Source of the DNA: Centrapalus pauciflorus
Taxonomy: Eukaryota; Streptophyta; Magnoliopsida; Asterales; Asteraceae
Direction of reading: 5' to 3'
Assembly: GCA_020465985.1 (NCBI GenBank)
Contig: JAANYP010002378.1
Span: forward strand, 1-64,000
DNA length: 64,000 bases
Of the stretch, positions 37,290-49,493 are shown in pieces; positions within the stretch are counted from its first letter, which is position 1; every line of letters begins with the position of its first letter. The translations under genes were made by a program, and so were the position numbers. The notes under the pieces are model-generated. The model was not told the DNA's origin. It made no database searches and saw nothing but the letters and a program-made list of their open reading frames with translations.

Positions 37290-38370
37290 TATTGGTGGCG
37301 CATTGAACATATAATTTAAGTCTATATCCATTGAGTTAAAATGGTTCACCACCTTTTGGGTCTTGGATTTCTACCGTACTTTGTGGGTAAACATTAGTTA
37401 CGATATATGAACCTGTCCATTTACTTTTTAATTTACCTGAAAATAGTCTAAGTCTTGCATTAAATAACCAGACTTTATTTTCCTTAGTCAATATTTTATT
37501 TTAAGCATCGTATTATGGAAAACTTTTGTTTTCTCTTTGTAAATTCTTGCACTTTCGTAGGCTTCTCTACGAATTTCTTCCAGTTTATTTAATTGAAATT
37601 TCTTATCAACACCGGCATCATGTAATTAAAATTAGTGTTTTTGATTACCCATAGAGCTTGGTGTTCTAGTTCTACTGGAAGATGGCAAAGCTTACCATAA
37701 ACAAGTTTATATGGGGACATACCGATTGGTGTTTTAAATGCGGTTCTGTATGCCCATAGAGCATCCTCTAATTTTTACGACCAATCCTTACGATCATGTC
37801 TTACAGTTTTTTCAAGGATTCTCTTGATCTCTCTATTAGAAATCTCGACTTGTCCGCTAGTTTGTGGATGATAAGGCATTGCTATTCTATGATTAACTCC
37901 ATATTGCTTAAGGAGTTTAGCAAAATGTTGATTTTTTAAAATGTGATCCTCTATCACTGATGATAGCCTTTGGGATACCGTGTCGTGCATATATATATCG
38001 TTTAACAAATTTCCACACAACCCGGTTATCATTAGTTCGTTTAGCTTCTGCTTCCACCCATTTGGAAACATAATCTACTGCAACTTAGATATATTCATAT
38101 TCAAATGATTTAGGGAAGAGTCCCATAAAATCAATACCCCATACATCAAATATTTCAACAATTAATATCAGGGTCATGGGCATTTCATCCCATTTTGCAG
38201 TGCCACCGGTTTGCTGGCATCTTGTGCATCCTATTACGAAGTCATAGGCATCCTTAAATATCGTGGGCCAGAAAAACCCACACTGCAATATTCGGTGACC
38301 AGTTTTCTTTGCACTGAAATGGCCACCACATGCATATGAATGACAGTGTTTAAGAATATCTTTGTGTTCC
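37290..38370 (-). pseudogene. Athila integrase
   Basis: Minus-strand order: zinc-binding HHCC region (HCHSYACGGHFSAKKTGH near 38,350-38,300, then GCTRCQQTGG at ~38,215); catalytic core with D in GIDFMGLFPKSF (~38,115) and the usual SDRGSHF-type second D near 37,975; YGVNHRIAMPYHPQTSGQVE (~37,895); E in NREIKRILEKT (~37,815); and a C-terminal part KLKSKWTGSYIV (~37,420). Stops at 38,085 and 37,775 and frame changes near 37,960 and 37,500 break it. Confidence 0.85.
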
Positions 38371-38407
38371 GAATTAGGGACACAACGTCTTATGATTTGA
38401 TCTGCTC

Positions 38408-40133
38408 CTATTTAAAACAAATCAGGCTCATCCCAAATGTACTACCTTGCTTGAGCATAAAATATTTTCTCTGTTGTGAGTTCCAGTGCTCTGGCAATCT
38501 TCCTGATATGAAATAATTAACTAAATTCGCAAACCAGGGAATTTTGGATAAAGATAATAATTGTTTGTCAGGGAAGGAGTCCCTGATTTGATCAGTTGAG
38601 TTTGTTGGGATTAAGTGAGACCTTGATAAATGGTCGGCAACAACATTTTCTGTGCCTTTTTTATCCTTAATTTCTAAGTCAAATTCTTGCAATAGAAGGA
38701 TCCACCGAGTTAAGGCTTGGCGTCCTTCTTCGCCAACAGATGTCTTAAAGCATTGTGGTCTGAGTACACAATTACTTTTGCCCCCCAAATATATGATCTG
38801 AATTTATCTAGGGCAAACACTATGGCTAATAACTCCTTTTCCGAAGTTGTGTAATTGATTTGTGCCTCATTAAAGGTTTTACTTGCGTAGTAAATAACCA
38901 CTAGCTTTTTCTCAAATCTCTGGCCTAATACAGCACCAACTGCATAATCACTAGCATCACACATGATTTCAAAAGGTTGAGACCAATCTGGAGATTGCAG
39001 AATTGGCGCTTCCGTTAATTTTGATTTAAGCTTCTCAAATGCTTTCATACAGGCGTCATCAAAATAAAACTCGACATCTTTTGATAGAAGATTGCATAAC
39101 GGCCTTGAGATTTCACTAAAGTCCTTAATGAATCGCCGATAAAAACAAGCGTGTCCTAGGAATGATCTTATTCCTTTAACGTTGGTGGGGGTGGAAGTGA
39201 AGAAATTAATTGAACTTTTGCTCTATCAACCCCCATGCCTCTTTCGGACACAATGTGACTTCATACCACCCCTTGTTTTACCATAAAGTGGCTTTTCTCC
39301 CAACTTAGCACTAAGTTGGTTTCAGTGCATCTCTTTAGGACTTCCTCTAAATAGCCTAGACAATCTTTGAATGTTTTGTCAAATATGGAGAAATCGTCCA
39401 TAAATATCTCAAGAGAACCACCCACCATATATGAAAAGATAGTCATCGTACAGCGTTGGAATGTGGCGGGTGCATTACATAGTCCGAACGGCATCCTTCG
39501 ATAGGCGAAGGTGCCATATGGACAAGTAAATTTCATTTTCTCTTGATCCTCTGGATGGATTGGAATTTGATTGTAACAAGAATATCCATCAAGGAAACAG
39601 TAAAACTTCTGTCATGCTAATTTTTCTACTATTTGATCTATAAATGGTAATGGAAAATGATCTTTCGAAGTAGCAGCATTGAGTTTTCTGTAATCAATAC
39701 ATACTTTCCACCCGAGTACAGGGCGAGTAGTTATCTTTTCTCCTTCTTCAGTGTCAATTACTGTAATTCCCGATTTCTTGGGTACAGTTTGGGTTGGACT
39801 TACCCACTTGCTATCGGATATGGGATATATAATCCTAGCGTCCAACCATTTCAATACTTCCTTTTTAACTACTTCTTGTAAATTAGGATTCAATCTCCTT
39901 TGTGCATCCCATGCTGGTTTAGCTTCTGGATCAGTAATGATTCAGTGCATATACAAAGTGGGACTGATTCCTTTTAAATCAGCTATAGTGCATCCTACTG
40001 CTTCCTTATATTTGACTAATACTTGCAGTAGAGCTTTTTCTTGCGCTTCAGTCAGATATGATGAAATTATGACAGGCAAAGTGTGATCCTGACCTAGAAA
40101 AGTGTATTTTAAATGAGCTGGCAACTCCTTCAA
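38408..40133 (-). pseudogene. Athila reverse transcriptase and RNase H
   Basis: RT: KWVSPTQTVPKKSGITV and VCIDYRKLNAATSKDHFPLP (39,810-39,640); FAYRRMPFGLCNAPATFQR; the catalytic FMDDFSIF (~39,400). RNase H: PFEIMCDASDYAVGAVLGQ (~38,960), YTTSEKELLAIVFAL and YSDHNALRHL, then LTRWILLLQEFDLEIKDK. It copies element RNA into DNA in the cytoplasmic particle. Breaks include stops near 39,950 and 39,613, loss of frame just after FMVKQGVV at ~39,260 and another near 38,710. The RNase H core keeps its acidic residues. Confidence 0.88.
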
Positions 40134-40232
40134 TTCTAGAACAGGTGGTTGTTCTATTGGAGGTTTGGCTGACTGAGGTAAATCAGTAGGTAATTTTTCA
40201 GTCCTATGGGTCCATGGTGGTTGTTTCGATTC

Positions 40233-41039
40233 TTATGTGGATTTCATGACTACCTCTAACTTATGACACTCAGCAGAATTCAATTTGGCAAATTCATGCT
40301 CAACAAAGAATAACTCAGTAGTATTTTTGGTGTTCATTAACGAACTATGCTGCTGCGCAAGTTTGTCCACCATGTCTATAAGATAACACTCTGAATCGAT
40401 TGCAGCAACATTTGAAGCATTAAACACATTGAATCTCAATTTTCTATTACCAAAGGCAATATCCACTGCTCCCGTTCTACAGTTAATTTGCGCATTAATC
40501 GTGGCTAAGAAAGGTCTGCCTAAGATAATAGCTGGTTGATTATCTCCTATTGAACTTTCGGTGTCCAATACTAGGAAATCGACTGGATAGTAAAAGTCTT
40601 CAACTTTTACTATGACATCTGATAAAATAACTCTTGGGCACTTGGTTAACCGATCTGCCAGCTGTAAGAAAATATCAGTTGTCTGTAACTGGCCTAGATC
40701 ATGTTTGTCAAAGAAGTTTCCATGTAAAATATTAACACTAGCTCCAAGATCAAGCAGTGCCTTTTTAATCTACACATTCCCAATTGTCACTAGAATCAAT
40801 GGTGATCCAGGATCTTTTAGCTTAGGAGGTAGAGAACTAGAAACTACTGCACTAGACTGTTCAGTTAGATTGATCTGCTTAGTGAGCGAGACCTTATACT
40901 TTCTCTTTTGTGTGCAGAGGACTTTTAAGAATTTGGCATAAGAGGGAACCTGCTGAATAGCCTTGATAAAAAGAATATATGATCTTAATTTGATTGAACA
41001 AATCCCACAGATCCTCTGGTTGTGGGCCTCTTTTGCCAT
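40233..41039 (-). pseudogene. Athila aspartic protease region
   Basis: The active-site motif LLDLGASVN lies near 40,760-40,735, after an in-frame TAG at ~40,772. The conserved C-terminal part AIILGRPFLATINAQINC is at 40,535-40,480. The upstream part (SYAKFLKVLCTQKRK) is the gag-protease linker typical of Athila. It would cleave the polyprotein. Confidence 0.85.
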
Positions 41040-41044
41040 AAGTG

Positions 41045-42838
41045 GAAGATTTTGGATTTTCTAAAGCAGCAGGATAAGAAGGAGGAACTGACGTGTCCTA
41101 ATTCCTAATCGCCTCCTCAACTTTGGGAGTTGGGATCTCTGCTTTAATTGGTTCCTTGAAAGAATCTTTCTTGGAAATCTCCTTCTTTGGATCCTCTTTC
41201 TCATCATACACAACTTCGGTGTCGGTATCTTCTTCTGCCTCTTGCTCTTTAGGCATCTCAATCTTACTATCTACCTCTTTACCACTTCTCAACGTGGTTA
41301 TCTTAGATACTTCATTTACTTCATTTATCTCATGTTTCTTATCTTTATTATGATGATCATGTGAAGGATTGGGAATAGTATTGCTAGGAAGCTTTCCCTC
41401 TTCACGCCTAGTAAGCGACTCAACTATCTGACCCATCCGGCGACTCAACATCTCCATGGTCTTAGTACTAATAGCTGACTGTTGCTTCACAAGTTCTACG
41501 ATTTCTGAGAATTGTGAAGAATTCATATTCGTTTCCACTTGGAATTGTGGTTGATCACGCTGATTTGACTTATAATATCGCTCATCCTTAGCTGCAGAAG
41601 TACAACCATATTGATATTCTCTTTTTGGTGGTTCATATCTAGGTTTGAATTGATGATCGGTAGGCTGATCATTTTTCCATCGAAAGTTAGGATGATTTCT
41701 CAACCCCGGATTGTAGGTTTCCGAGAATGGATTATCCCTCTCCCTATGAGCTCTAAAACTGTAAACTTCATTAGTGAATTCCTCAGTGGACTGCACTTGA
41801 GGACATGCTTCAGAATGATGCGATGGATCACCGCATGTAACACAGTTAATTGATGCATTAGGGTTTGAAAGACCCTTCATCAATTGATCCATTTTCTTGC
41901 CTAATTTTAAAACTTCACTTTTAACCTCACATTTCCAGGCATTATCTATGCCCATAACTTGAACTCCTATGTTGTTTTCAGAACCAGCTTGAACTTTAAG
42001 ACCTTTACCGAGTTAACTAAGCAACTCCCAAGCCTCGTCGTCTTCTTTCGCTAAAAATGTGCCTCCTGTGGCAGCAATAATCATATTACGACTCTCTTGA
42101 CTCACACCATCAAAAAAATGTTTTAATAACCATCCATTTGGGTACTTCGTGGTGTGGACAAGCTCTTAGTAACTCATTCATACGATTAAAAGCTTCGTAG
42201 AATTGTTTACTGGGCTTTTGTTTAAATCCGGTAATTTCCTTTCTTTTCTCAGTTGTTTTACTAATGGGATAATATTCATTAAGGAATTCTCTTTTCATTT
42301 GATCACATGTTGTGATGATGTTAGTCGGTAAGGATACGAACCAATTTTTCGCTTTCTCTTTCAATGAGAAAGGAAATAATCAAAGTTTTAAACCATCAGT
42401 GGTTATACCTCGAACATGGTTAGCTTTACAAATAGCTGTGAACTCAGCTAGATGTTCGTAGGGTTCCTCACTTGGCATCCCTCGGAAGATTGGAAGAATT
42501 CGAAATAATTGAGGACGAACTTCGGGTTTGTTCTCATTTTCAGGGTAACAAATCAGTTACGGGTCAGGCACATCACCTGGGCGGTAATGTGACTCAATCG
42601 TACGTCTTGCTTGCTCACCCATCCTAGCAGCTATACGCTCGGGTTCTTCTCGTTCATGATTTCACGGCGAAATCGGAGGGCTTTCTAAATTAGGAATTTC
42701 TTCCTCTTGTTCGTTTGAATTCTCCGTGATTAATTGTTGTTTTTGAATCCTGACAGTCTTTCGGTTAGATTTAGCTACTTTTTCGATTTCGGGTTCGAAT
42801 TATAGTGGCAATCCTCTAGCAGATCGACGTGTGTGCAT
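41045..42838 (-). pseudogene. Athila gag
   Basis: ATG at 42,838 (MHTRRSARGLPL). The capsid-type retrotransposon gag domain includes LKEKAKNWFVSLPTN and MKREFLNEYYPISKT (42,370-42,260), with QFYEAFNRMNELLRACPHH after it. One CCHC zinc knuckle, CVTCGDPSHHSEAC, is at ~41,850-41,810, then a long Lys/Glu-rich linker to ~41,098. Stops occur near 42,802, 42,660, 42,556, 42,380 and 42,015, and the capsid part is also frame-shifted near 42,110. Several are single-base changes. It would form the particle and bind RNA. Confidence 0.85.
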
Positions 42839-43048
42839 AAACTATTAAAAACTTTTAAATTAAATTACCTAATTAAACTAATTATATTTTTGGTGGTAAA
42901 GTAGAGGATTACAATTACCTTTTTGAATTTTTAATTTTTATGTGATTTTTAATAATAGGAAATTAAAGACTAAAAATAACTGAAATAAGGTACTTAAACT
43001 TAAAACTAAGGCCAAAACTAACTTCTAGCCCTAACTAACGTTACCACT

Positions 43049-43065
43049 CCTTGGCAACGGCACCA
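43049..43065 (-). other. Primer binding site (tRNA-Asp type)
   Basis: TGGTGCCGTTGCCAAGG on the minus strand, 6 bases inside the 5' LTR. It is a variant of the Athila PBS that pairs with the 3' end of tRNA-Asp. Confidence 0.85.
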
Positions 43066-43071
43066 AAATTC

Positions 43072-44183
43072 TGACGGGCCGTCGTTGTGACCCGCAGAAA
43101 TAATCCTTATATCTACTATTTAGCTCAGAGAAGTAAGGGTCGAATCCACAAGGAGTGCGTATGTAATTAGGGTTAATCGGCTAGCTTTATAAGTTTATTG
43201 AAAGCACTTAAATCGTGAATTGAGTGATTTGGATGATTTGTTTGGATTAATGACTTACGACTAAATTGTGACTAAAATTAATGGCAAATAACTAACGCGG
43301 TAAATTAACAATCAAATGAAAGATAACCATTCACGGCATCACCACGACATAAGTATTATCCACTCGAATTTAATGCAACAATCACATAGACATAATTAAT
43401 TGCGCGGTTAAATTAATCATACATGTTTTAACCAATAACTTTCGGCATAGCGCATGCAATATTCATTACTTGTCTTAATCCCTAAGCTAATGGACTCGGC
43501 ACAAATAATAATACCACTATGAACTATCTTGTTTTTACCAATCAAAACATATAATCATAATCATAGCTGAATGCTTATCATTTGAATACACATAGAAAAT
43601 TTAAATCAATACGAATACATCAAAACATATAGAAATTCAAGTAAAGTAACTTAGCCGTAGATCCTCCGGAAATGGCTAAGGTGATTAGCCGCTCATCGTA
43701 CGCTCTTCAATGGTGTTGATCGGAGACATCTTATAAGGTTGCGAATCACCGTCTTCGTACTTGTATTGTGAATCCACTCCGGCAGGGCTTCGCCAATTCT
43801 TTTGACATGTTCCGGACCTCTTCAAATGGCTGCCATCGACCTCTATTTTAGAGGAGGCGGATTTAGGGTTTCTGAGGCTGAAAACGCGTTTTTGTGCCGC
43901 CCCAGCGCAGGCCTGCGGCCCCCCTGCGCCTGGGGTACGGCCAGGGGTACGCTGGGTTGCGCTGCAAGTGCTCTAGAACTCTCAAACTTTCTGTTTTGCA
44001 GCGCAGGGTGGCGCAGACCTGCGCCCCCACCGGCTCGGTTCGCGCTGAATTTTCTCAAGTTGCTTCCATTTGACATCTTGACCCTGAAACATAAATTTAG
44101 AGTAATAATATGGAAGTTACGAAGTATTCGTGCTTAAAATAAACATAAAATGACCTCGAACACATAAAATTATAGCCTTGTCA
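43072..44183 (-). repeat. 5' LTR of the Athila element
   Basis: 1,112 bp, TGAC...GTCA. It has the same GC core and telo-box as the 3' LTR, but the TATA box reads CTCTAAAATAGAG (near 43,855-43,843), one base shorter than CTCTATAAATAGAG in the 3' LTR. Confidence 0.92.
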
Positions 44184-44188
44184 CGTTT

Positions 44189-45552
44189 CCGCCAATTGTC
44201 ACATTTGCTCTCAATCTCAGGTTAATATTTAACACACATATCATGTCACAAAAGGTTGTTTGTTCTTTTATTCTGTTACTTATCATTTAATTTGAAATTA
44301 ACATGAAGTTCTAACCTTTGAAATACATAAATATGTAATGAAATTCTATAATAGCCTTCACTTAGCCAAACATAAAAAATTCAAATAGCATTAACATACT
44401 GTCAATATCTTTTTTTTTTTCATCCCAACAGTGTATTCGTTATGTTTTTTTATTGTGTTGAATTTTTTATTTGATTTATATTTTTCTAAATACATTTGAT
44501 GTTCATTTCATGCTAACTATAGCCATTGACAAATTAAAACTAAAAAGAAATTAATAAAACTTCACTTAAATAATGTCAATATTGTAAAATAAATATCTTT
44601 TTTAGAAAATGGACCAAGACTTTTATGCGGAATATTTTTCATCACTCCATCACGTCCATTTATGGTGGAAATTGACGGTCATTCATGTAGAATTCATATG
44701 GAATGATGAAAACCCCTCAAATAAAAGGATAATATTAATTTTACTTGATCGGATTGTAAGTTACACATTAGAATATTTATTTGTTATTATACTATAAATA
44801 AGGTATATGTAACTTATTTACGTATTTTTATGAGAAACATATGGAAAAAAATGGCAACAATCAACTCTAAAAGTTTAATATCTTATGATGAGCGAAGAGA
44901 TTTGGTGGGTGAAATATTTTCCTTGGATCATTTCCAAGTCGAGGGAACTATTATATATACTCAAGACAAGAAAGTTTAGTTTTCTTCGTAATGAATGGGA
45001 GATCCGCATAAGCAAAAATACTAAGCTTACACAATTGACAAGTGTTATTGAAAATGAATTTGTATTTTATCCGTTGATGTCTTTAATTAGAACTATTGCA
45101 GAAGAGAGAACTACTCAAAATATGTTGATTGGTACATATAAAATTTTTATTAACGCTCTTACTTTATTTTTATCATTTCAAAATATAAAATAAATAACTA
45201 AAATTTTCTTCTGTTTCAGACGTTGTCAGAAAAATCATCGCGGGTGGTGTGGTTAAGTATGAACGTTTTGCCACACTGTTTTACACTTTCTTTGGAGTAT
45301 TTCTATCAGACGGAACGTAAGTGTGTTTATGTATTAGAATTATTATGACACATCGTGTAGGTAACATCTATTTACTAACTTTATTGTAGAATAATTTTAG
45401 GGGACCTGTAATGAAGTTTAGGTTGTATCACTATAGTGATATGCGTCATGTAAGGTTCTTCAGAGCAATAATAGAGAAATTCATTATATACATATCACGG
45501 TTAAACTCTGTCATATGAATACAGGTACGTTATTTTCTATACTCTATTTTCT
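44189..45552 (+). other. Unrecognised AT-rich segment with coding-like islands
   Basis: Plus-strand frames at 44,609-44,797 (contains WNDENPSNKRIILILLDRI) and 44,885-45,193 (contains LTQLTSVIENEFVFYPLMS) and a GC-richer stretch at 45,220-45,320 (VVRKIIAGGVVKYERFATLF) look more protein-like than the background. They are separated by AT-rich sequence with plausible splice-like signals such as TTTCAG at 45,215. I do not recognise the protein. It could be remains of a host gene or of a DNA element. Confidence 0.3.
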
Positions 45553-46683
45553 AGTTAGGCACAAAAAGACCTCAGTCAAACCTGTTCTGCATCTGAGGGG
45601 GAGATTATTAATCAAACCTGTTGATGCTTTTGAAGGTTGGATTTAAGGCCTGTTATATGCCTTATTGAAACCTGAAAATGATTTGCAATATCAGCCTGAA
45701 GCTGTTCTATGTGTTGCATGTGTTGCAACAAAGGCAGTTTTGCCCAAGCTGTTCAGTCTGCTGAACAGGCTGGACATAAACTGTCTACGCTGCTCTACAC
45801 TGATGAGCAGCTTGGGCAGTTTTTAAGTGTTCTATTCTTTGAGAACAGAACCTGTTCTTTGTGAACAGGCTAAACACTTTATGGAATATGTTTCCAAGTC
45901 CTCATGTATTGTTTTTTACTACAAGATCAGTTTACAAAGTCGAAGACAAAGTGGAAATCAGAACTGCTCAGCCTGCCCAAGCTGTTCTGTTACATGAAGA
46001 CAAAATGATATTTGAAAAAGGGTGACAGACCTTTTTCTTATATCAAAATAGGCCTTTACAAAGGAAGAAAGACAGAAAGTTGACATTCCTTATTTAGTTA
46101 CAGGCAATGCAACAGTAGACAAAGTGAAAAGACAAAAGTTCTGCCCACATGAAGACAAGTCTGCTTTTCAGAATGTGCAGAAAAGTTTATGTTGTCTTTT
46201 CAACAAGACTTCAACTTTTTCATTCCGTCCAATGAAGAAGCTTCACTTAGATCCTCTGAGTGAGTATAAAAAGAAACTTCCAAGGATTGAAAGATTAAGC
46301 CAAAAAAAAGCTAAGTGCTGAAACCAAGAGTGAACGTGCATTCAAAGTGAGTCTTTCATGCATGCAAGTCTGCTTGAATAAAACAGTGCTCAGTGTCTAA
46401 GCTGTTCTTGTTCAAGCTGTTTCTCAGAGTCTTGTAAACACAGTGAGTGATTCTTAGTGAGTGTATTCATTGTAACCAGTTTAAGTCTGTCTTAGACTAG
46501 TCAAACAAACTGTTGTATCTGTCATCTCAGCTTGAACCTTTCCGCATTCAAGCTCGTTTGTAATTAACATTTGTTGATAATACATACAAACATTGAGAAA
46601 ATTGTTTGTAGTTTTTAAATAGCTGTATTCACCCCCCTCTACAGCTTAAGGCTATATACTTGGGATATCTTTTGGGACCTACA
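45553..46683 (+). repeat. 5' LTR of copy B
   Basis: 1,131 bp from (A/T)GTTAGGCAC to GGGACCTACA. TATA box TATAAAAAG at 46,265. The U3 part carries tandem inverted TGTTC/GAACA pairs (45,826-45,870). It is followed by AC and the PBS. Confidence 0.92.
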
Positions 46684-46685
46684 AC

Positions 46686-46699
46686 TGGTATCAGAGCAG
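46686..46699 (+). other. Primer binding site (initiator tRNA-Met type)
   Basis: TGGTATCAGAGCAG two bases after the LTR. It matches the plant initiator tRNA-Met PBS used by most copia elements. Confidence 0.9.
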
Positions 46700-46745
46700 T
46701 TTAGAGTGTGTGTCATTCTAGATCTCTCATTCTCCCAAAGTTTCC

Positions 46746-47876
46746 ATGGACAACAGTGCTGCAAGTTCCTCATACTATGACAATGGCTCAATGGGCAAAC
46801 CTCCAAAGTTCAATCATCAGAACTTTTCTGGTTGGAAGTGCAGAATGATGCTCTACTTAGAGAATCTGGATGTGCAACTACCAGATATTGTAATGGAGGG
46901 TCCCTATGTGCCAACCTCTGTTACAACTATAACTCCTGCTGTTGAAGGAGCTGCTCCTGAAATCAGAACATTTGAGAAAGTAAAAGCTCAATGGTCTGAT
47001 GAAGACAAAAGACTGGTGTCTCTTGATGCAAACGCCAGAAATAACCTGGTCATCTCTCTACCTGATGATGTGTTCAAACAGGTTGAGAAGATGAAGACTG
47101 CAAAGGAGATGTGGGATACTTTGTGTACCGTCTATGATGGACCCACAATCACACTTGACAACAGGATTAATAATCTTGTTAGACAGAATGAACTCTTCTT
47201 TGCAAAACCAATGGAGACTCTCACTGAAACCTACACCAGGTTTACTGCTCTTGTAAATGATTTCAAAGCTGTTGGGATCACCAAGGACAGCCTGACTTTG
47301 GTAAACAAGTTCTTAGATGTCCTGCCTGAAGAATGAAATTATTTTTCTACAATTTTAAGGAATTCAGGTACCATCAGAAGTATGGATCTTGTTAACTTAT
47401 ATGGATCCATACTGAATGATGAGCAGTCAAGGCAACAGAAGAGAAATGCCTTGGAAATATCTAAGAAAGGTGCAGCCTTTGTGGCCAGTGTGAGACAACA
47501 TGTAAATTAAGTGAGTGATGTGTTCACTCAACCTGATCAACAGGCTGATGATAAGGAGGAAATGTCTGATGAGGAAGACAATGCAGATATTGCTGAACTG
47601 GATGATGAGCAAATGATAGCCATGCTTGTCAAAAGGTTCAACAAGAAAAGGTTTGGAAGAAACATGTTGCAAGGAAGTTCAAATGCTGTCAAAAAGAAAG
47701 CATTTGACAAGACCAAAGCTGAGTGCTTCAAATGTGGCAAAACTGGCCACATAGCTGCTGCCTGTGTGTCAAAAGCTATTGGTCAGTCATCCAAACCACA
47801 CAAGACAAATAGTGATGATGGCTATAGGGTTAAGTACCTTATGGCTATGGCTAAGCTGAGAAAGTTGGAAAACTAA
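46746..47876 (+). pseudogene. Copia gag, copy B
   Basis: Starts MDNSAASSSYYDNG. The gag core has FSGWKCRMMLYLE, LPDDVFKQVEKMKTAKEMWD and NNLVRQNELFFAKPMETLTE (residues ~30-165). The UBN2-type continuation reads on after an in-frame TGA at 47,334 (a Trp codon in related proteins) and a TAA near 47,508. A CCHC knuckle, CFKCGKTGHIAAAC, sits at ~47,727. A further stop is at 47,874. The frame itself is preserved across these stops. Structural particle protein. Confidence 0.88.
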
Positions 47877-49493
47877 GTGGTTTCCAACCGGCAAAAGGGA
47901 CTTATGGCAGAGACTTGTGACTGGGAGGAGTTTGATTCGTCATCTGATGAAGAAGACAATAACTTCCTGATGGCCAACACTGATGTCCCATCAACAAGCA
48001 ACTTCAAACATGATCTGGCTGAAGCTGAAGCTTTTAGCAGCTTGGAGAACTAGAACCCTACAATGATGTATAAGGTACAAAATTTTATGGATTACAGTTC
48101 TGAAGAAAAAGTTAAAATGTTTGAATATATGCTTGTTGATCTGAAAGCTGCTGTTGAGAAGCATGCTGTTTTATTATCTGAAATCTCTAAGCTTAAAACT
48201 GATATTGAAACAAAATCTAGTAAACTGGACAGTTTCCATAAGTTGGAAGCTGAGCTTGATGAATTAAAACACATCAATTCCATTTTATTGGAAGAAAAGA
48301 GAGAAACATATATAAAACATGCTAAGCTTCAAAAGATAGTTGACTCTTGGTGCCAATCTGCACAAAAAGTCAGCCACTGCATAAGTCAGCAGATTCCTGC
48401 ACAAATCCAAGCCTATCTTGGAGGGGATCTTGACACAGCAGCTTCCATTGTTGAGGTTAATAATTTAAAAGAAGACTTGTCCACTCTTGGTGAGCTTCCA
48501 AACACTTTTATTCAAAAAGTGAATGGTAAATTAATCTCAACAAACAGGTTTGTCAGGCCTCAAAACACTGACAGCTTGTGTGAACTGAGCTCAAAAGCTG
48601 CTAATGAAATAAGTTTTCCATCAAATAAGCTTGCTAAGTGCTCTGCTGATTCACACAAGCAAAAGAAAGGAAAGCATGTCCAAACTGCAGCTGTGGACAC
48701 CAAAGCTGTTGACAAAACAGGATTTGGGTCTAAAGCTGATGTAAAAAGGCATACTAATCCTTTTAATGCTGAACATTTTGAAAATAAGTTTTCAAAAGGT
48801 ACAGTCTACCTTTAACAAGAGTAAGTCTCAGATTGAAGGCAAACCTGCTGTGATTTCAAATAAGTTTTCTAATCATAGTGGTAAACTGGTTTTAAATAAG
48901 AATAAGTCTTTCAAAACCAGAAATAATGATTATGTTGATAGGTAACATCAATCACATCTCAGGAAGGGCAAAGGCAAAGCCATTGCTCAGCCTGAGAGAG
49001 ATGGGAATAGGTTTCCTAAACCTGTGGAAGTTCAAAAGCCAATTAAGCTTCCTATCTTTGACATCTGCCCTCCTAAAAAGAGGAAAGAAGAGACAGGCAA
49101 AGCTGTGGCTATTGAACTTTCCACTCAAGCTGTTGATTCATCAAAAAGTAATAAGTTTGCTAAACCTGCTGATGGAATCAACAGAAATAACTCAGAATGT
49201 GTTTCTGAAAGGTCTTCTTCCAAAAAAGCTAAAAGGAGAAAATGTCATAAATGTGGAATGAAGACACATCTGGCCAAAGACTGTCCTGAAACTGAGGACA
49301 TGAGGCCTGCTGACTCTGATGGTTTCCTCACTGCTAACATAAACAGTGTTGGAAACATCTTAGTCAATGAGAGTGGTATCCAAACTGATACCATTCAAAT
49401 AGGGAATATTAGTGTTGACATCACAAGTCCATCAACAAATGTTGATGAAGTAGGAGAACTCATCACTGTGATGAGTTCCCCTAAAAATGACTA
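47877..49493 (+). pseudogene. Gag-pol linker with coiled-coil and second zinc knuckle, copy B
   Basis: After the stop at 47,874 the same frame continues (a TAG near 48,051) into a 250-residue piece (48,063-48,815) that is helical and heptad-rich (VEKHAVLLSEISKLKTDIE). Lys-rich sequence follows, then a second knuckle CHKCGMKTHLAKDC (~49,243), ending before pol. Such long linkers are usual in SIRE-type elements. The frame changes between 48,815 and 49,024. Confidence 0.75.

Larger units (their letters stand above)
30162..44188 (-). mobile_element. Athila-type Ty3/gypsy retrotransposon, ~14.0 kb, TSD CGTTT
   Basis: Two LTRs in the same orientation (43,072-44,183 and 30,167-31,291) are bounded by TGAC...GTCA and flanked by CGTTT on both sides (30,162-30,166 and 44,184-44,188). 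The PBS matches the tRNA-Asp type used by Athila elements. Minus-strand order: gag, PR, RT, RNase H, IN, then a long 3' region with two post-pol genes. All main coding parts carry several stops or frameshifts. In the first ~320 aligned LTR bases I count about a dozen substitutions plus small indels, so the insertion is older than copia copy B. Confidence 0.93.
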
